Origin: Paenibacillus sp. FSL H7-0326
GTDB lineage: Bacteria > Bacillota > Bacilli > Paenibacillales > Paenibacillaceae
Reading direction: 5' to 3'
DNA: 64,000 nt
NCBI RefSeq assembly: GCF_001955535.1
Contig: NZ_MPVN01000003.1
Span: 310,001-374,000, forward strand
Shown here: positions 7,893 to 16,731 of the stretch, piece after piece
How the letters are laid out: each line of letters starts with the position of its first letter
Position numbering within the stretch: the first letter of the stretch is position 1
Notes under the pieces: generated by a model
Told to the model about the DNA's origin: nothing
The model's database searches: none
The model's input: only the letters and a program-made list of their open reading frames with translations
Made by a program: the position numbers and the translations under genes

Positions 7893-8879
7893 ATGGGAAT
7901 CAAGTGGCTGGGTAAAAAAGTAACGGGTTTACTGGCAAGTGTGGCTGTCGTCACGGCTTTAAGCGGCTGCGGAGGGACAAATGCTTCTGGAGTCCAAGAA
8001 GTAAAGGTCGTGTTGAATTGGTTTGCTGCTCCAGGGCATGGAGGGATCTACGCTGCCAAAGATCAAGGATATTTCGAAGAGAAAGGACTGGATGTGACGA
8101 TTGAGCCCGGCGGTCCTCAAGTATCTTCCATTCAGATTGTTGCTTCTGGCAAAGCAGAGTTTGGTCTTGCCCATGGAGATCAGGTGCTCATCGCACGTAA
8201 TCAAGGAATTGATCTGGTCGCACTGGCTGCTCTTAATCAGCGAAGCCCGCAAGCATTTATGTTTCATAAGGGGCATGGGATTGAGAGCTTCGAAGAGCTG
8301 AATGGACGAACCGCCTATATTCAGACCGGAATACCGTACTGGGATTACTTGAAGTCACAATATGATCTCAGCAACGTGAGAGAGCTTCCTTACTTAGGCG
8401 ATTCTACGAATTTTATCAATGACAAGGAGTCCGCTGAACAGGTATATATCTCAGGTGAACCGTATTTCATGAAGGAGCAGGGGATTGAAACGGAAGTTAA
8501 GTTTATTTCGGATTCAGGCTATGATCCATATAATTATGTGCTCTACACGACGAGAGAATATTTGGATAAGAATGAAGAAACGGTGCGCGATTTCGTGTCT
8601 TCCATGGTAGAAGGCTGGTCTTACTACAAGGATTCTCCTGACGATATTCTTAAGATCATTAATGAGTTCAATCCGGATATGACCTTCGATTCGCTGAAGT
8701 TTCAAGAACAAACGTTAAAAGAGTATATTTATGGATTTGACGCCGCAGAGCATGGGGTAGGTTACATGACTGAGGAACGGTGGAATACACTTATAGATCA
8801 GCTGCATACCGCTGGCCTGCTGAAGGAAAAATTTGATGCTTCTGAAATGTTCACGACAGAATACTTAGATGCAGAATAA
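7893..8879 (+). CDS. NMT1/THI5-type ABC substrate-binding lipoprotein
   Basis: A 328-residue periplasmic-binding-type protein. I start it at the ATG at 7893, preceded by GGTGGAG; the signal peptide ends in the lipobox LSGC (LTALSGC-type), so the mature protein is a membrane-anchored lipoprotein. The body matches the NMT1/THI5/SsuA fold: VKVVLNWFAAPGHGGIYAA at the start (the LNW motif is typical of ThiY-like pyrimidine binders), then GYFEEKGLDVTIEPGG and GKAEFGLAHGDQV. It starts an apparent operon with three cytosine-deaminase-like hydrolases, so a pyrimidine or other cyclic N-compound is a plausible ligand (inference). No ABC permease or ATPase gene lies nearby; the partner must be encoded elsewhere. 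Confidence 0.87.
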   Translation: MGIKWLGKKVTGLLASVAVVTALSGCGGTNASGVQEVKVVLNWFAAPGHGGIYAAKDQGYFEEKGLDVTIEPGGPQVSSIQIVASGKAEFGLAHGDQVLIARNQGIDLVALAALNQRSPQAFMFHKGHGIESFEELNGRTAYIQTGIPYWDYLKSQYDLSNVRELPYLGDSTNFINDKESAEQVYISGEPYFMKEQGIETEVKFISDSGYDPYNYVLYTTREYLDKNEETVRDFVSSMVEGWSYYKDSPDDILKIINEFNPDMTFDSLKFQEQTLKEYIYGFDAAEHGVGYMTEERWNTLIDQLHTAGLLKEKFDASEMFTTEYLDAE

Positions 8880-8911
8880 ACGAGGACAGAGCAGATAGGA
8901 GAATAGAACAG

Positions 8912-10147
8912 ATGCATAAAGCCTATTGGTTAGTCAACATCAGACTTGAAGATGGATATGAGGTGGAGGACAGCACTCCTGTCAGAACGTTAACGAAGCA
9001 ATATCATTTATTCGTCGAAAATGGAAAGATCGCAAAAATTGTTTCGGCGGAAGAGCAGATCAAAGATCATCACGACAAGATAGAGGGGGGTGGAATGCTA
9101 GCTCTACCGCCTATCGCTGACAGCCATTTTCATCTGGATAAATCATATTATGGAGAGGAATGGAAGGCAGCAAAGCCGGCGGCTCATTTACTTGATCGAC
9201 TCGAAGAGGAAGCGAAGATTCTGCCCGGCAAGCTAAATACGGTAGAAGTGACTGCCCGGCTGCTGATAGACAAAATCATGGAGGCCGGTACGACTCATAT
9301 TCGAACTCATGTGAACATTGATCCGTATGTAGGACTGAGACACCTCGAGATTGTGCGGGAGGTTCTAGACGATTATCGTGATCGTCTTACGTATGAGATT
9401 GTGGCTTTTCCACAGCAAGGACTACTGAGGACAAATGCAGCAGCGCTCATGCGTGAAGCAATGAGGAATGGTGCTACTCATGTTGGGGGCTTGGATCCTG
9501 GCGGCATCGATCGAAACATCGAGCGCTCCCTGGCCGATATGATGGATATTGCGGTAGAAGCGAATGCAGACATTGATATTCATCTGCACGATCCCGACTA
9601 TTTGGGACTATACACGATAAATAAGCTGCTTTCACTTACAGAGGAAGCAGGGTGGATAGATCGGGTCGCTATTAGTCATGGGTTCGCCTTAGGAGGAGTC
9701 ACGCTGTCGGAAGCTCAAGAAACGGCAGAACGGATGGCCTCATGTGGGGTTCGTCTAATCTCAGCTGCTACGATGCGAGCAAGAACGACGCTCCCGCCTC
9801 TGGAGGAATTGAAGGCGAGGGGAGTGCAGGTAGATCTAGGCTGTGACAGTATATTCGATTGGTGGGGTCCTTTTGGAAATGCAAGCATTATTGATCGTCT
9901 TAGCCGGCTTGCCGAATATAACAGCTGGATTGATGAGCGCTCTCTAGCAGAATCACTAGGTTACATTACGAGAGGTATCACGCCGCTCAGCGCCGCGGGC
10001 GATAGAGTATGGCCGCAGGCAGGTGATGATGCGAGTATGATTCTGACAGAGGCACGGTGTTCTCCTGAATTTATAGCCAGAAGATCACAAGCTGTGAAGA
10101 TCATTCATCAAGGCGTGCTTCAGAATAAGAGGGGGGAATCTGCTTGA
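8912..10147 (+). CDS. Cytosine-deaminase-like amidohydrolase 1
   Basis: A 411-residue metal-dependent hydrolase of the amidohydrolase superfamily, CodA/AtzC-like branch. Metal and catalytic motifs appear in order: DSHFHLDKS (HxH), IRTHVNID, VAFPQQGLL, DIHLHDPD (metal His, with Asp where E. coli CodA has its proton-shuttle Glu), AISHGFALGG (His) and LGCDSIFDWWGPFG (metal Asp). A complete site suggests an active deaminase or amide hydrolase of a ring compound; the substrate is not certain. AGGAG lies 10 bases before the ATG. It follows the binding protein by 32 bases and overlaps the next gene by 4 bases, so the group is an operon. Confidence 0.87.
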   Translation: MHKAYWLVNIRLEDGYEVEDSTPVRTLTKQYHLFVENGKIAKIVSAEEQIKDHHDKIEGGGMLALPPIADSHFHLDKSYYGEEWKAAKPAAHLLDRLEEEAKILPGKLNTVEVTARLLIDKIMEAGTTHIRTHVNIDPYVGLRHLEIVREVLDDYRDRLTYEIVAFPQQGLLRTNAAALMREAMRNGATHVGGLDPGGIDRNIERSLADMMDIAVEANADIDIHLHDPDYLGLYTINKLLSLTEEAGWIDRVAISHGFALGGVTLSEAQETAERMASCGVRLISAATMRARTTLPPLEELKARGVQVDLGCDSIFDWWGPFGNASIIDRLSRLAEYNSWIDERSLAESLGYITRGITPLSAAGDRVWPQAGDDASMILTEARCSPEFIARRSQAVKIIHQGVLQNKRGESA

Positions 10148-11340
10148 TATCAACTTGGAATAGAGTAAGAGTAGGCAGCCGGCTGTATAATTTGGAGATA
10201 GAGAATGGCTGTTTCTCCGCGATCACTCCTTATCATCACGAACAAGCATCAGCAGGATCTTCGAGAGGAAATACTCATGATGCAGAAGGTTTATTATACA
10301 TTCCCGCTATGAAGGATATGCACTGTCATCTGGATAAGCATTTTTTGAATGAACCGAAATGGTACTCGCGTCAAACCATTGATACACTGCCTAATCAATT
10401 GAGACGGGAAAAAGAACTGCTCGGGCAGCTGACCCAGAGCGTCGAAGAACGGGCCAGAGTCATGCTGGATACCATGCTTCAGTTAGGTACGACCCAGATT
10501 CGAACCCATGTTGATGTAGATCATGAGGTTGGACTCAAATCACTGGAGGCCGTACTCAAAGTTCGAGAGGAATATGAAGGCACCATTGATATCGAAATTG
10601 TCGCCTTTCCCCAGCAGGGGCTCATTCGTTCACATGCCCTGCCGCTGATGCGGGAAGCGATGCAGATGGGTGCTGACCTTGTCGGAGCCGTGGACCCTGG
10701 CGGACTGGATGAGGCAATTGATCCTTGTTTAGAAGAAGTCTTCGGTCTCGCGGTCGACTATCAGGCCGGTGTAGACATTCATTTGCATGATCCAGGTCAC
10801 CTAGGTGTATATACCATTGAGCGAATGACAGAGTTTACGGCACAAGCCGGACTTAAGGATCGAGTAGCGGTAAGTCACGCCTGGGGTTTGGGTCATATCT
10901 CGGATGTGGAGCTTAGCAGGCTTGCTGACAAATTAAGAGAGCAGGGTGTAGCCATTATCAGCAGCGTTCCCATTGACCGTCCGATGCCGAATTTGCCCTT
11001 GCTTCGTTCACTTGGCGTAGCAACAATGATCGGTACCGATAATGTACTCGATGCTTGGTCTCCATATGGTAATGGAGATATGCTTCAGCGTACCTCCAGA
11101 CTGGCTGAACGATATCATTGGGTCGAGGATGAGCAATTATTGGGAGCATTTAACTACACAGCAGTTGGAGCAATAGAGCCCAAATTAGGTGAACGCGCCG
11201 ATTTCATGCTTGTGAATGACGCTATTAATGCAGAGCACGCCTTGTGTAAAGTACCAGAAAGAGAGTGGGTAGTGTCCCATGGCAAGATTGCAGGCGGGAT
11301 AAGGGCAGGTACAAGGCAGAAGAGAGCGTTAAGCCGATGA
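10144..11340 (+). CDS. Cytosine-deaminase-like amidohydrolase 2
   Basis: A 398-residue paralogue of the preceding protein, TTG start overlapping its stop (TTGA). All active-site motifs are kept: KDMHCHLDKHF (HxH), IRTHVDVDHE, VAFPQQGLI, DIHLHDPGHLG (metal His; Asp at the Glu position), AVSHAWGLGH and MIGTDNVLDAWSPYG (metal Asp). The close similarity of FPQQG...MREAM...DPGG blocks in genes 1 and 2 points to tandem duplication. The two may act on successive or alternative ring substrates. Translational coupling with both neighbours is likely. Confidence 0.86.
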   Translation: MISTWNRVRVGSRLYNLEIENGCFSAITPYHHEQASAGSSRGNTHDAEGLLYIPAMKDMHCHLDKHFLNEPKWYSRQTIDTLPNQLRREKELLGQLTQSVEERARVMLDTMLQLGTTQIRTHVDVDHEVGLKSLEAVLKVREEYEGTIDIEIVAFPQQGLIRSHALPLMREAMQMGADLVGAVDPGGLDEAIDPCLEEVFGLAVDYQAGVDIHLHDPGHLGVYTIERMTEFTAQAGLKDRVAVSHAWGLGHISDVELSRLADKLREQGVAIISSVPIDRPMPNLPLLRSLGVATMIGTDNVLDAWSPYGNGDMLQRTSRLAERYHWVEDEQLLGAFNYTAVGAIEPKLGERADFMLVNDAINAEHALCKVPEREWVVSHGKIAGGIRAGTRQKRALSR

Positions 11341-12623
11341 TAATGAATGATCGGAGCGAGCACAATAAGGTTCAAATCATTTATAATTGCCGACTTCCAG
11401 AGCAAACCGGTTTTTTTGACGTTACCTTACGTGGAGAGCATATTGAACAAGTAAGTTCACGGGTAGGTGAAGACATAGCATTAGAGTCCGTATTAGAAGA
11501 AGATCTGATCTCCAATGAAAGGAAGATCGATGCTAGAGGCAGACTGCTGATCCCTGGATTAATAGAACCTCATATTCATATGGAAAAAGCAATGCTTCTC
11601 CATCGGATGCCAAAGGAAGCTGCCTCGCTGCAGGAAGCTATTGCGATGACGGTCAAGCTAAAGGAAGGCTTTACCAAGCAAGACATGATTGCACGTTCCT
11701 TGGATGTAGCTTATAGAATAAACTCTTATGGAGTAACAACTGCCAGATGTCATGTTGAGGTAGATCCCGTCCTCGGTCTATCGGCAATAGAGAGCTTGCT
11801 GGAGGTAAAAGACAGGGTAAGTGACCGCATGGACTTAAACATCGTGGCCTTTCCACAAGAAGGCATCTATGCTGCACCAGGAACTGCTGAGTTAATGAAG
11901 GAGGCAGTCAAGCTCGGGGCTGATGCTGTCGGTGGAATTACGTATATGGATCCTGATCTGGACGAACACTTAAGCTTTGTATTCAGATTGGCTGCCGAAT
12001 ATGATCTCCCGCTTGATTTTCATGCCGACTTTTCACTAGATCCTTGTGACCGCGGGATCATGCAAATCGCCCGTAGAACGAAGGAATTCGGATATGAAGG
12101 CCGTGTAGCGGCAGGCCATGTTACCTCTCTCGGAGCGATGCCTAGAGAAGAGGCTGTACTCTGTGCACAGCAAATCGCTGAGTCAGGTGTTCACATCATT
12201 ACCTTGCCTGCTACAGATCTCTATATGAACGGAAGGCAGGATACAGATAATGTCCGCCGCGGACTAACTCCGGTAAGACTCCTGCTAGAACAAGGAGTGA
12301 ATGTCCTCTATGGCGCTAACAATATCCGTAATGCCTTTACGCCGTTCGGAACCGGTAACGTGATGGATATTGCCTGGCTTCTGGCTCATACGGCATATAT
12401 GGGAAGTGAGAATGATGCCAAGCTGCTGGTCAAAATGGGGACAACACTGGCAGCACAGGTACTCGGAATGTTTAATTACCGCATTACAGCTGGACAGACT
12501 GCAGATCTTGCGCTGTTTCCTGTCGCTTCTGAGAGAGAACTGCTGATTGAACGACCTAAACCCTTAGCGGTCTGGAAGAATGGAAAGATGCTGAGGCCTA
12601 TCAAAACGGCTGAGGATTACTAG
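11337..12623 (+). CDS. Amidohydrolase-like protein 3 with altered active site
   Basis: A 428-residue third paralogue, starting at the ATG of an ATGA overlap with gene 2 (a longer upstream frame is unlikely). It keeps HxH (EPHIHMEKAM), ARCHVEVDP, VAFPQEGIY, a metal His in LDFHADFS and AGHVTSLGA. However, where genes 1 and 2 have Asp of the metal/catalytic site (GCDSIFD, GTDNVLD) it has Asn (YGANNIRNAFTPFG), and the Glu/Asp beside the metal His is Phe (HADF). The C-terminal region DLALFPVASERELL is typical of amidohydrolases. It may be catalytically altered, bind without hydrolysis, or form heteromers with its paralogues (inference). A strong terminator follows. Confidence 0.83.
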   Translation: MIMNDRSEHNKVQIIYNCRLPEQTGFFDVTLRGEHIEQVSSRVGEDIALESVLEEDLISNERKIDARGRLLIPGLIEPHIHMEKAMLLHRMPKEAASLQEAIAMTVKLKEGFTKQDMIARSLDVAYRINSYGVTTARCHVEVDPVLGLSAIESLLEVKDRVSDRMDLNIVAFPQEGIYAAPGTAELMKEAVKLGADAVGGITYMDPDLDEHLSFVFRLAAEYDLPLDFHADFSLDPCDRGIMQIARRTKEFGYEGRVAAGHVTSLGAMPREEAVLCAQQIAESGVHIITLPATDLYMNGRQDTDNVRRGLTPVRLLLEQGVNVLYGANNIRNAFTPFGTGNVMDIAWLLAHTAYMGSENDAKLLVKMGTTLAAQVLGMFNYRITAGQTADLALFPVASERELLIERPKPLAVWKNGKMLRPIKTAEDY

Positions 12624-12646
12624 TATACATGAATAATGAGTGTGAC

Positions 12647-12680
12647 AAGAAACCCGCCTGCCAGGCGGGTTTCTTACGCA
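12647..12680. terminator. Intrinsic terminator of the amidohydrolase operon
   Basis: Perfect 14-bp inverted repeat AAGAAACCCGCCTG (12647-12660) with CAGGCGGGTTTCTT (12662-12675). It may also serve the convergent pucR-like gene from the other side. Confidence 0.85.
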
Positions 12681-12756
12681 GTCCCATGTTGTTTCCTGTA
12701 GCATGAGCGCGCACTTCTTCTTTTGCTTTGTTGATCAGTTCTTCCTAACATGCTCC

Positions 12757-14418
12757 TTATAAACCACCTTGAGGAAATATCATGGATTCTATGGCAAATG
12801 CCATTCGAAAGCGGAGGCTGGTCGAAGGGTCCTTCAAACGGAGTCCGGTGATCTTCTCACATTTATCCAATCGGTATACGACGGTGTTTCGATGAACATA
12901 TAGCTGCTTGGAAGTTTCCACGAGCTGGCACTGGGTATCATAGAAAACCCTTAAAGTACGTAGTAATTCTTCGCGCTCCTGCGGGTCCACCTGATAGAAT
13001 GAGCGCAATGTGTCCTCATAGAATTGGCGCAGCTCATCATGAGGCAGCATCCGGAACAGGTAGGCTGTGTCCTTGGATTGAAATGATTCGACGAATCGAT
13101 ACATGTTCATCTGATAGCCATACTGCAATGCTTTGACTGCCTCGTTATAAGAAAGTCCGATATCCAGCACACTTGTAACGAGATTCCCTATTCCGATGGA
13201 TATGCTGATCCCAGCATCATTGAATAAGGCATCAACTCTCCCTCTCAGCTCTTCGATTAGAAGGGGCTCATTCCATGTGATCTCGTCAATCGCAAGCAGG
13301 ATTGCAAAATTGTCATTCTTGGTGAACATCTTAAATGGATATCGAAGCCCTTGAAGCTGCCATTTAATGAATTCGTACTGCACGTCTCTTTCTGATATGG
13401 ACAGCTCATTCAGATTCGAACCACGCTTGTGTAAGGAGCGGGTGCGATCAGGCTCGTCTATTCTGGCAGTTACTACAACCCAGTTCACATTAGGAGTTAA
13501 TCCAAATTTCTTCCCAGAATGAAACACTTCAGCTTCTGTACTATAGTAACCTTCAATTAGATCAGAGAAGAATTCGTTCTTGTATCTCCTGGAGCGTTCC
13601 TTCACGGCCTGTGCTTTAGTCAGCTCCATCCCGATGACATTCACTGCCTGCTCCATCGTTAGACCATAACGGCTTGAAGGCGACGGGGATCCGTGAAATG
13701 ACAGAAGATACCCTTCAAGTCGGTAAGTATGGACAGGATAGAGAAGTACATGTGAATAATGACGGAACCTGGTTTCCAATAAACAAAACGTACTAGAAGC
13801 AGTACCAAACTGAGTAGAATCGAGCGCAGATCCGATCATCCTGGTTATTTCCTCAAGCTGGGAAGAAGGGAGATTCGAGCTTGCGATCAGCTGGCGTTTG
13901 TCGTTCAGCAGCACGATTGGGGAGGATAACAGCTTTGCGAGTGCGGCAACGAGGTCAGCAATGCTCTTGCCCTGCATTGACATATCACAGAAGCGCTTGT
14001 GAATATGCAGCGCATATTGTAATTCCTCATTTTTGTTGTCGAGTATAAGACTCGTGGACCGCTGCAATATCTCGCCCAGGGATAATTTGGATTCAGAGAT
14101 CTCAATGATAGGGAACTGCAGCCGTTCTGCTTCAGCAATGACGTCATCCGGAATCGTGATGCCGAAACGTTTTGTTTTGATGGCGATTCCCGAGCACTTC
14201 AACTGCTGCATATCGCTGATCAGCTTGGGTAACGTATCCGGCGCAGCCTTAAAAAAGAACCCATTGGTGAGCAGCAGTTCATTTGGCTTCAGGAAATGTA
14301 TGATATCCGGTGTGTCCATAATATTGACGGTTTCAACCTGACGAGACATGCCTTCTGCTCCGGCAAGAATTTGTGAGCTGTCATAAATATCACTGCGAAT
14401 TAGTTCATCTAAATGCAT
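12757..14418 (-). CDS. PucR-family transcriptional regulator
   Basis: A 553-residue regulator with the PucR layout: N-terminal PucR domain (about residues 5-125, including NELLLTNGFFF and FPIIEIS), a middle GGDEF-like sensory domain with ISIGIGNLV...GLSYNEAVKAL (about 390-430), and a C-terminal HTH_30 (about 480-540) with the marker sequence QLYVHRNTVVYRLDKCEKI. In B. subtilis PucR controls purine/allantoin catabolism, and family members often control nucleobase or amine use genes. Its position facing the amidohydrolase operon suggests it controls that operon. GAGGTGA precedes the ATG by about 4 bases. Confidence 0.9.
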   Translation of the reverse strand: MHLDELIRSDIYDSSQILAGAEGMSRQVETVNIMDTPDIIHFLKPNELLLTNGFFFKAAPDTLPKLISDMQQLKCSGIAIKTKRFGITIPDDVIAEAERLQFPIIEISESKLSLGEILQRSTSLILDNKNEELQYALHIHKRFCDMSMQGKSIADLVAALAKLLSSPIVLLNDKRQLIASSNLPSSQLEEITRMIGSALDSTQFGTASSTFCLLETRFRHYSHVLLYPVHTYRLEGYLLSFHGSPSPSSRYGLTMEQAVNVIGMELTKAQAVKERSRRYKNEFFSDLIEGYYSTEAEVFHSGKKFGLTPNVNWVVVTARIDEPDRTRSLHKRGSNLNELSISERDVQYEFIKWQLQGLRYPFKMFTKNDNFAILLAIDEITWNEPLLIEELRGRVDALFNDAGISISIGIGNLVTSVLDIGLSYNEAVKALQYGYQMNMYRFVESFQSKDTAYLFRMLPHDELRQFYEDTLRSFYQVDPQEREELLRTLRVFYDTQCQLVETSKQLYVHRNTVVYRLDKCEKITGLRLKDPSTSLRFRMAFAIESMIFPQGGL

Positions 14419-14573
14419 AACTCACCTCTATTCCAACGATGCTTCTGTTATCAAAGCTAGCACTATGCTCTGAAGTAGTAAATACATATGTTAGATATCA
14501 ATTTAGAACGGAACGAAATTGCAGATTATGTAGTCTATACTTTATAACGGAGATCATGATGAAGGAGGTAAGT

Positions 14574-15056
14574 ATGCATAAGATCATATGTCTTATATTA
14601 TTCAGTGTAGCGCTCATGACGGGATGTGAAAAAGGGGGTTCAAGTCATTCTCCGCTTACAGGGAACAAGCCTCCTGGAGTGCAGATCAAAATAGCAGATC
14701 AATTCTACGATACGAAGCTAGGTACATATTGCTGGTCCAGCAATAATCAGGGAATCTGTGTAGATACAGCGGGACCTGTAGATCTGCTGCAAGATGTAAC
14801 ACCGCTTAGGGTATCACCGGAAGCCGCGATACAGTTTGTAATGAACTATGAGCCTAAGCCCAATCAGTGTTCGCTGCAGCAATATAGCGGGGAGAATATT
14901 CATAAGGAAGTAAGTATTGAAAATAACGCCTTTACTGCTCCGACTCAAGAAGGCACTTATTATTATTCATATGGAGTCTGGTGGATGGATGAGGAGAATG
15001 AGCAAGTATCTCATGGGGATGCATTTTATCATTTTGTAATAGAGGTTGAAAAATAA
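14574..15056 (+). CDS. Small lipoprotein, unrecognised
   Basis: A 160-residue protein beginning at the ATG at 14574, four bases after AAGGAGGT. The signal peptide MHKIICLILFSVALMTGC ends in a lipobox with the Cys at residue 18. The mature part has paired Cys (TYCWSSNNQGICVD) that could form a disulphide, and ends in a beta-rich segment (FTAPTQEGTYYYSYGVWWMD). No family is recognised. It stands alone, divergent from pucR, and is followed by a terminator. Confidence 0.78.
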   Translation: MHKIICLILFSVALMTGCEKGGSSHSPLTGNKPPGVQIKIADQFYDTKLGTYCWSSNNQGICVDTAGPVDLLQDVTPLRVSPEAAIQFVMNYEPKPNQCSLQQYSGENIHKEVSIENNAFTAPTQEGTYYYSYGVWWMDEENEQVSHGDAFYHFVIEVEK

Positions 15057-15099
15057 ACGTTTATTACTACTAAACACAGCTATAAATGTGAGGTTGACG

Positions 15100-15133
15100 G
15101 ACCATTCGATTAGGTGATCGAAAGGTCTTTTTT
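15100..15133 (+). terminator. Intrinsic terminator after the lipoprotein gene
   Basis: Stem GACCATTCGAT with ATCGAAAGGTC (one mismatch) followed by TTTTTT. Confidence 0.82.
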
Positions 15134-15235
15134 ATTATAATAGAACAAACCACTGCCAGCGAGAATATGTGACATCGTGGATCTAGTGGTCTGACAGATT
15201 ATATGCGATGATGATGTCGAAGGGGCTGCTGAGAA

Positions 15236-16699
15236 ATGTATTCGGATTTTGTACTTGCAAATGAGAGACCGGCTTATATACAGGTCAAAGATTATATGAG
15301 ACGGCTAATAACGACAGGGGCGCTGCAAGGTGATCAGAAGATGCCTTCTACCCGTGAACTATGCGGACTCCTCCATGTTAGCCGTAATACCGTCATAAAT
15401 GCTTACTCGGGGCTTGAAGAGGATGGTTTTATTTATACTGTGAAAGGTCAGGGGCATTTCGTTACTCTGTCAGCTGCACCTTCGGATTCTCTATTTCAGT
15501 CACACGATGTGAAGATTAACTGGAGTACGAAATTAAATGACTATGCCAGGCTGGCCGAAGAACATGATCTAATGAAGCATGGTATTCGCGGACAGAAACA
15601 TGCCATTTCTTTTACCAGTATTGCACCTGATGAGAAGCTGTTTGATCTGCAAAATGTAAAAAGGGCCTTTATGGACCGAATGTCATTAGAGGGAGACGTG
15701 CTTCTGAATTACGGCTACGCCAAAGGCTACAAACCGCTGATCGAATATCTGCTGAGCTACATGGAGAACAAAGGCGTGGACCTAGCGGGTAAGGATCTGC
15801 TCGTGACGAGTGGTTTCACGGAGGGACTCAGTCTGGTATTGTCTAGCTTCAAGCAAGGAAGCGGGCGGATTCTGTGCGAGAACCCTACTCATCATACAGC
15901 GATCAAAGCTTTTAAGATGCATGGATACAAGATTACAGGAGTGCCTATGGAGAGGGATGGTATTAATCTCAAGGAGCTTTCACGCGAGCTTGCCTCACAA
16001 GCTTATGATTTGGCTTATCTTATACCCTCTTATCATAATCCGACAGGTATCGTCATGTCTCATCCAAAAAGAAGAGAAGCGCTGCGGCTTCTTCATCAAT
16101 ATCACGTTCCCATTATCGAGGACGGATTTAATGAGGAGCTCCGATATTCAGGATCGCATATTGCACCGCTTGTCGTGAGTGCGGGTAGTGGAAACAACAG
16201 TGTAATCTATATAGGGAGCTTCTCTAAAATACTATTTCCCGGTTTACGTGTCGGGTGGATTCTTGCTGATCAATCTTTGATTGATTATCTGGAGAGCGTG
16301 AAGCGTGCACGAACTATCCACACATCAACGCTCGATCAATCCTTGCTGTATCAGTATTTATATAACGGCAATTTTGAGAAGTATCTTAGACGAGCGAAGG
16401 CGGAGTACAAGCGAAAATACGAGCTGGTCGTCAGAAGCTGCAAAGAGTGGCTGCCTGCACATCAGCTGTCAAGTGATGGAGGGCTTCACGTATTTATTGA
16501 GTTTGCAGCCGGCTTTGATACAAGGGAGCTGTTGAAGCTCTGCTCAGAACAAGGGGTTTTATTTACACCGGGTGATATTTTTTATACAGACGGCAGGGGT
16601 CAGAATACACTTCGGCTTGGGTTCTCACGTGTATCGGAAAGGGATATTCAGAAGGGAATCCAAATCATTGGTTACTGTGCGGAGAAACTGCTGTCATAA
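15236..16699 (+). CDS. MocR/GabR-type PLP-binding regulator, DdlR-like
   Basis: A 487-residue fusion: N-terminal GntR-type winged helix (about residues 10-78; QGDQKMPSTRELCGLLHVSR, NTVINAYSGLEEDGFI) and a C-terminal type-I aminotransferase fold. The PLP-binding Lys is in YIGSFSKILFPGLRVGW, and the cofactor Asp and Asn regions (PSYHNPTGIVMS, IIEDGFNEEL) are retained. MocR proteins use PLP or its adduct to regulate genes. The next gene, 32 bases downstream, encodes D-Ala-D-Ala ligase, as for DdlR of Brevibacillus brevis, so I infer control of ddl in response to D-alanine. Confidence 0.9.
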   Translation: MYSDFVLANERPAYIQVKDYMRRLITTGALQGDQKMPSTRELCGLLHVSRNTVINAYSGLEEDGFIYTVKGQGHFVTLSAAPSDSLFQSHDVKINWSTKLNDYARLAEEHDLMKHGIRGQKHAISFTSIAPDEKLFDLQNVKRAFMDRMSLEGDVLLNYGYAKGYKPLIEYLLSYMENKGVDLAGKDLLVTSGFTEGLSLVLSSFKQGSGRILCENPTHHTAIKAFKMHGYKITGVPMERDGINLKELSRELASQAYDLAYLIPSYHNPTGIVMSHPKRREALRLLHQYHVPIIEDGFNEELRYSGSHIAPLVVSAGSGNNSVIYIGSFSKILFPGLRVGWILADQSLIDYLESVKRARTIHTSTLDQSLLYQYLYNGNFEKYLRRAKAEYKRKYELVVRSCKEWLPAHQLSSDGGLHVFIEFAAGFDTRELLKLCSEQGVLFTPGDIFYTDGRGQNTLRLGFSRVSERDIQKGIQIIGYCAEKLLS

Positions 16700-16731
16700 C
16701 CGCACCGTATGAATTCAAGGGAGGTATTGTT

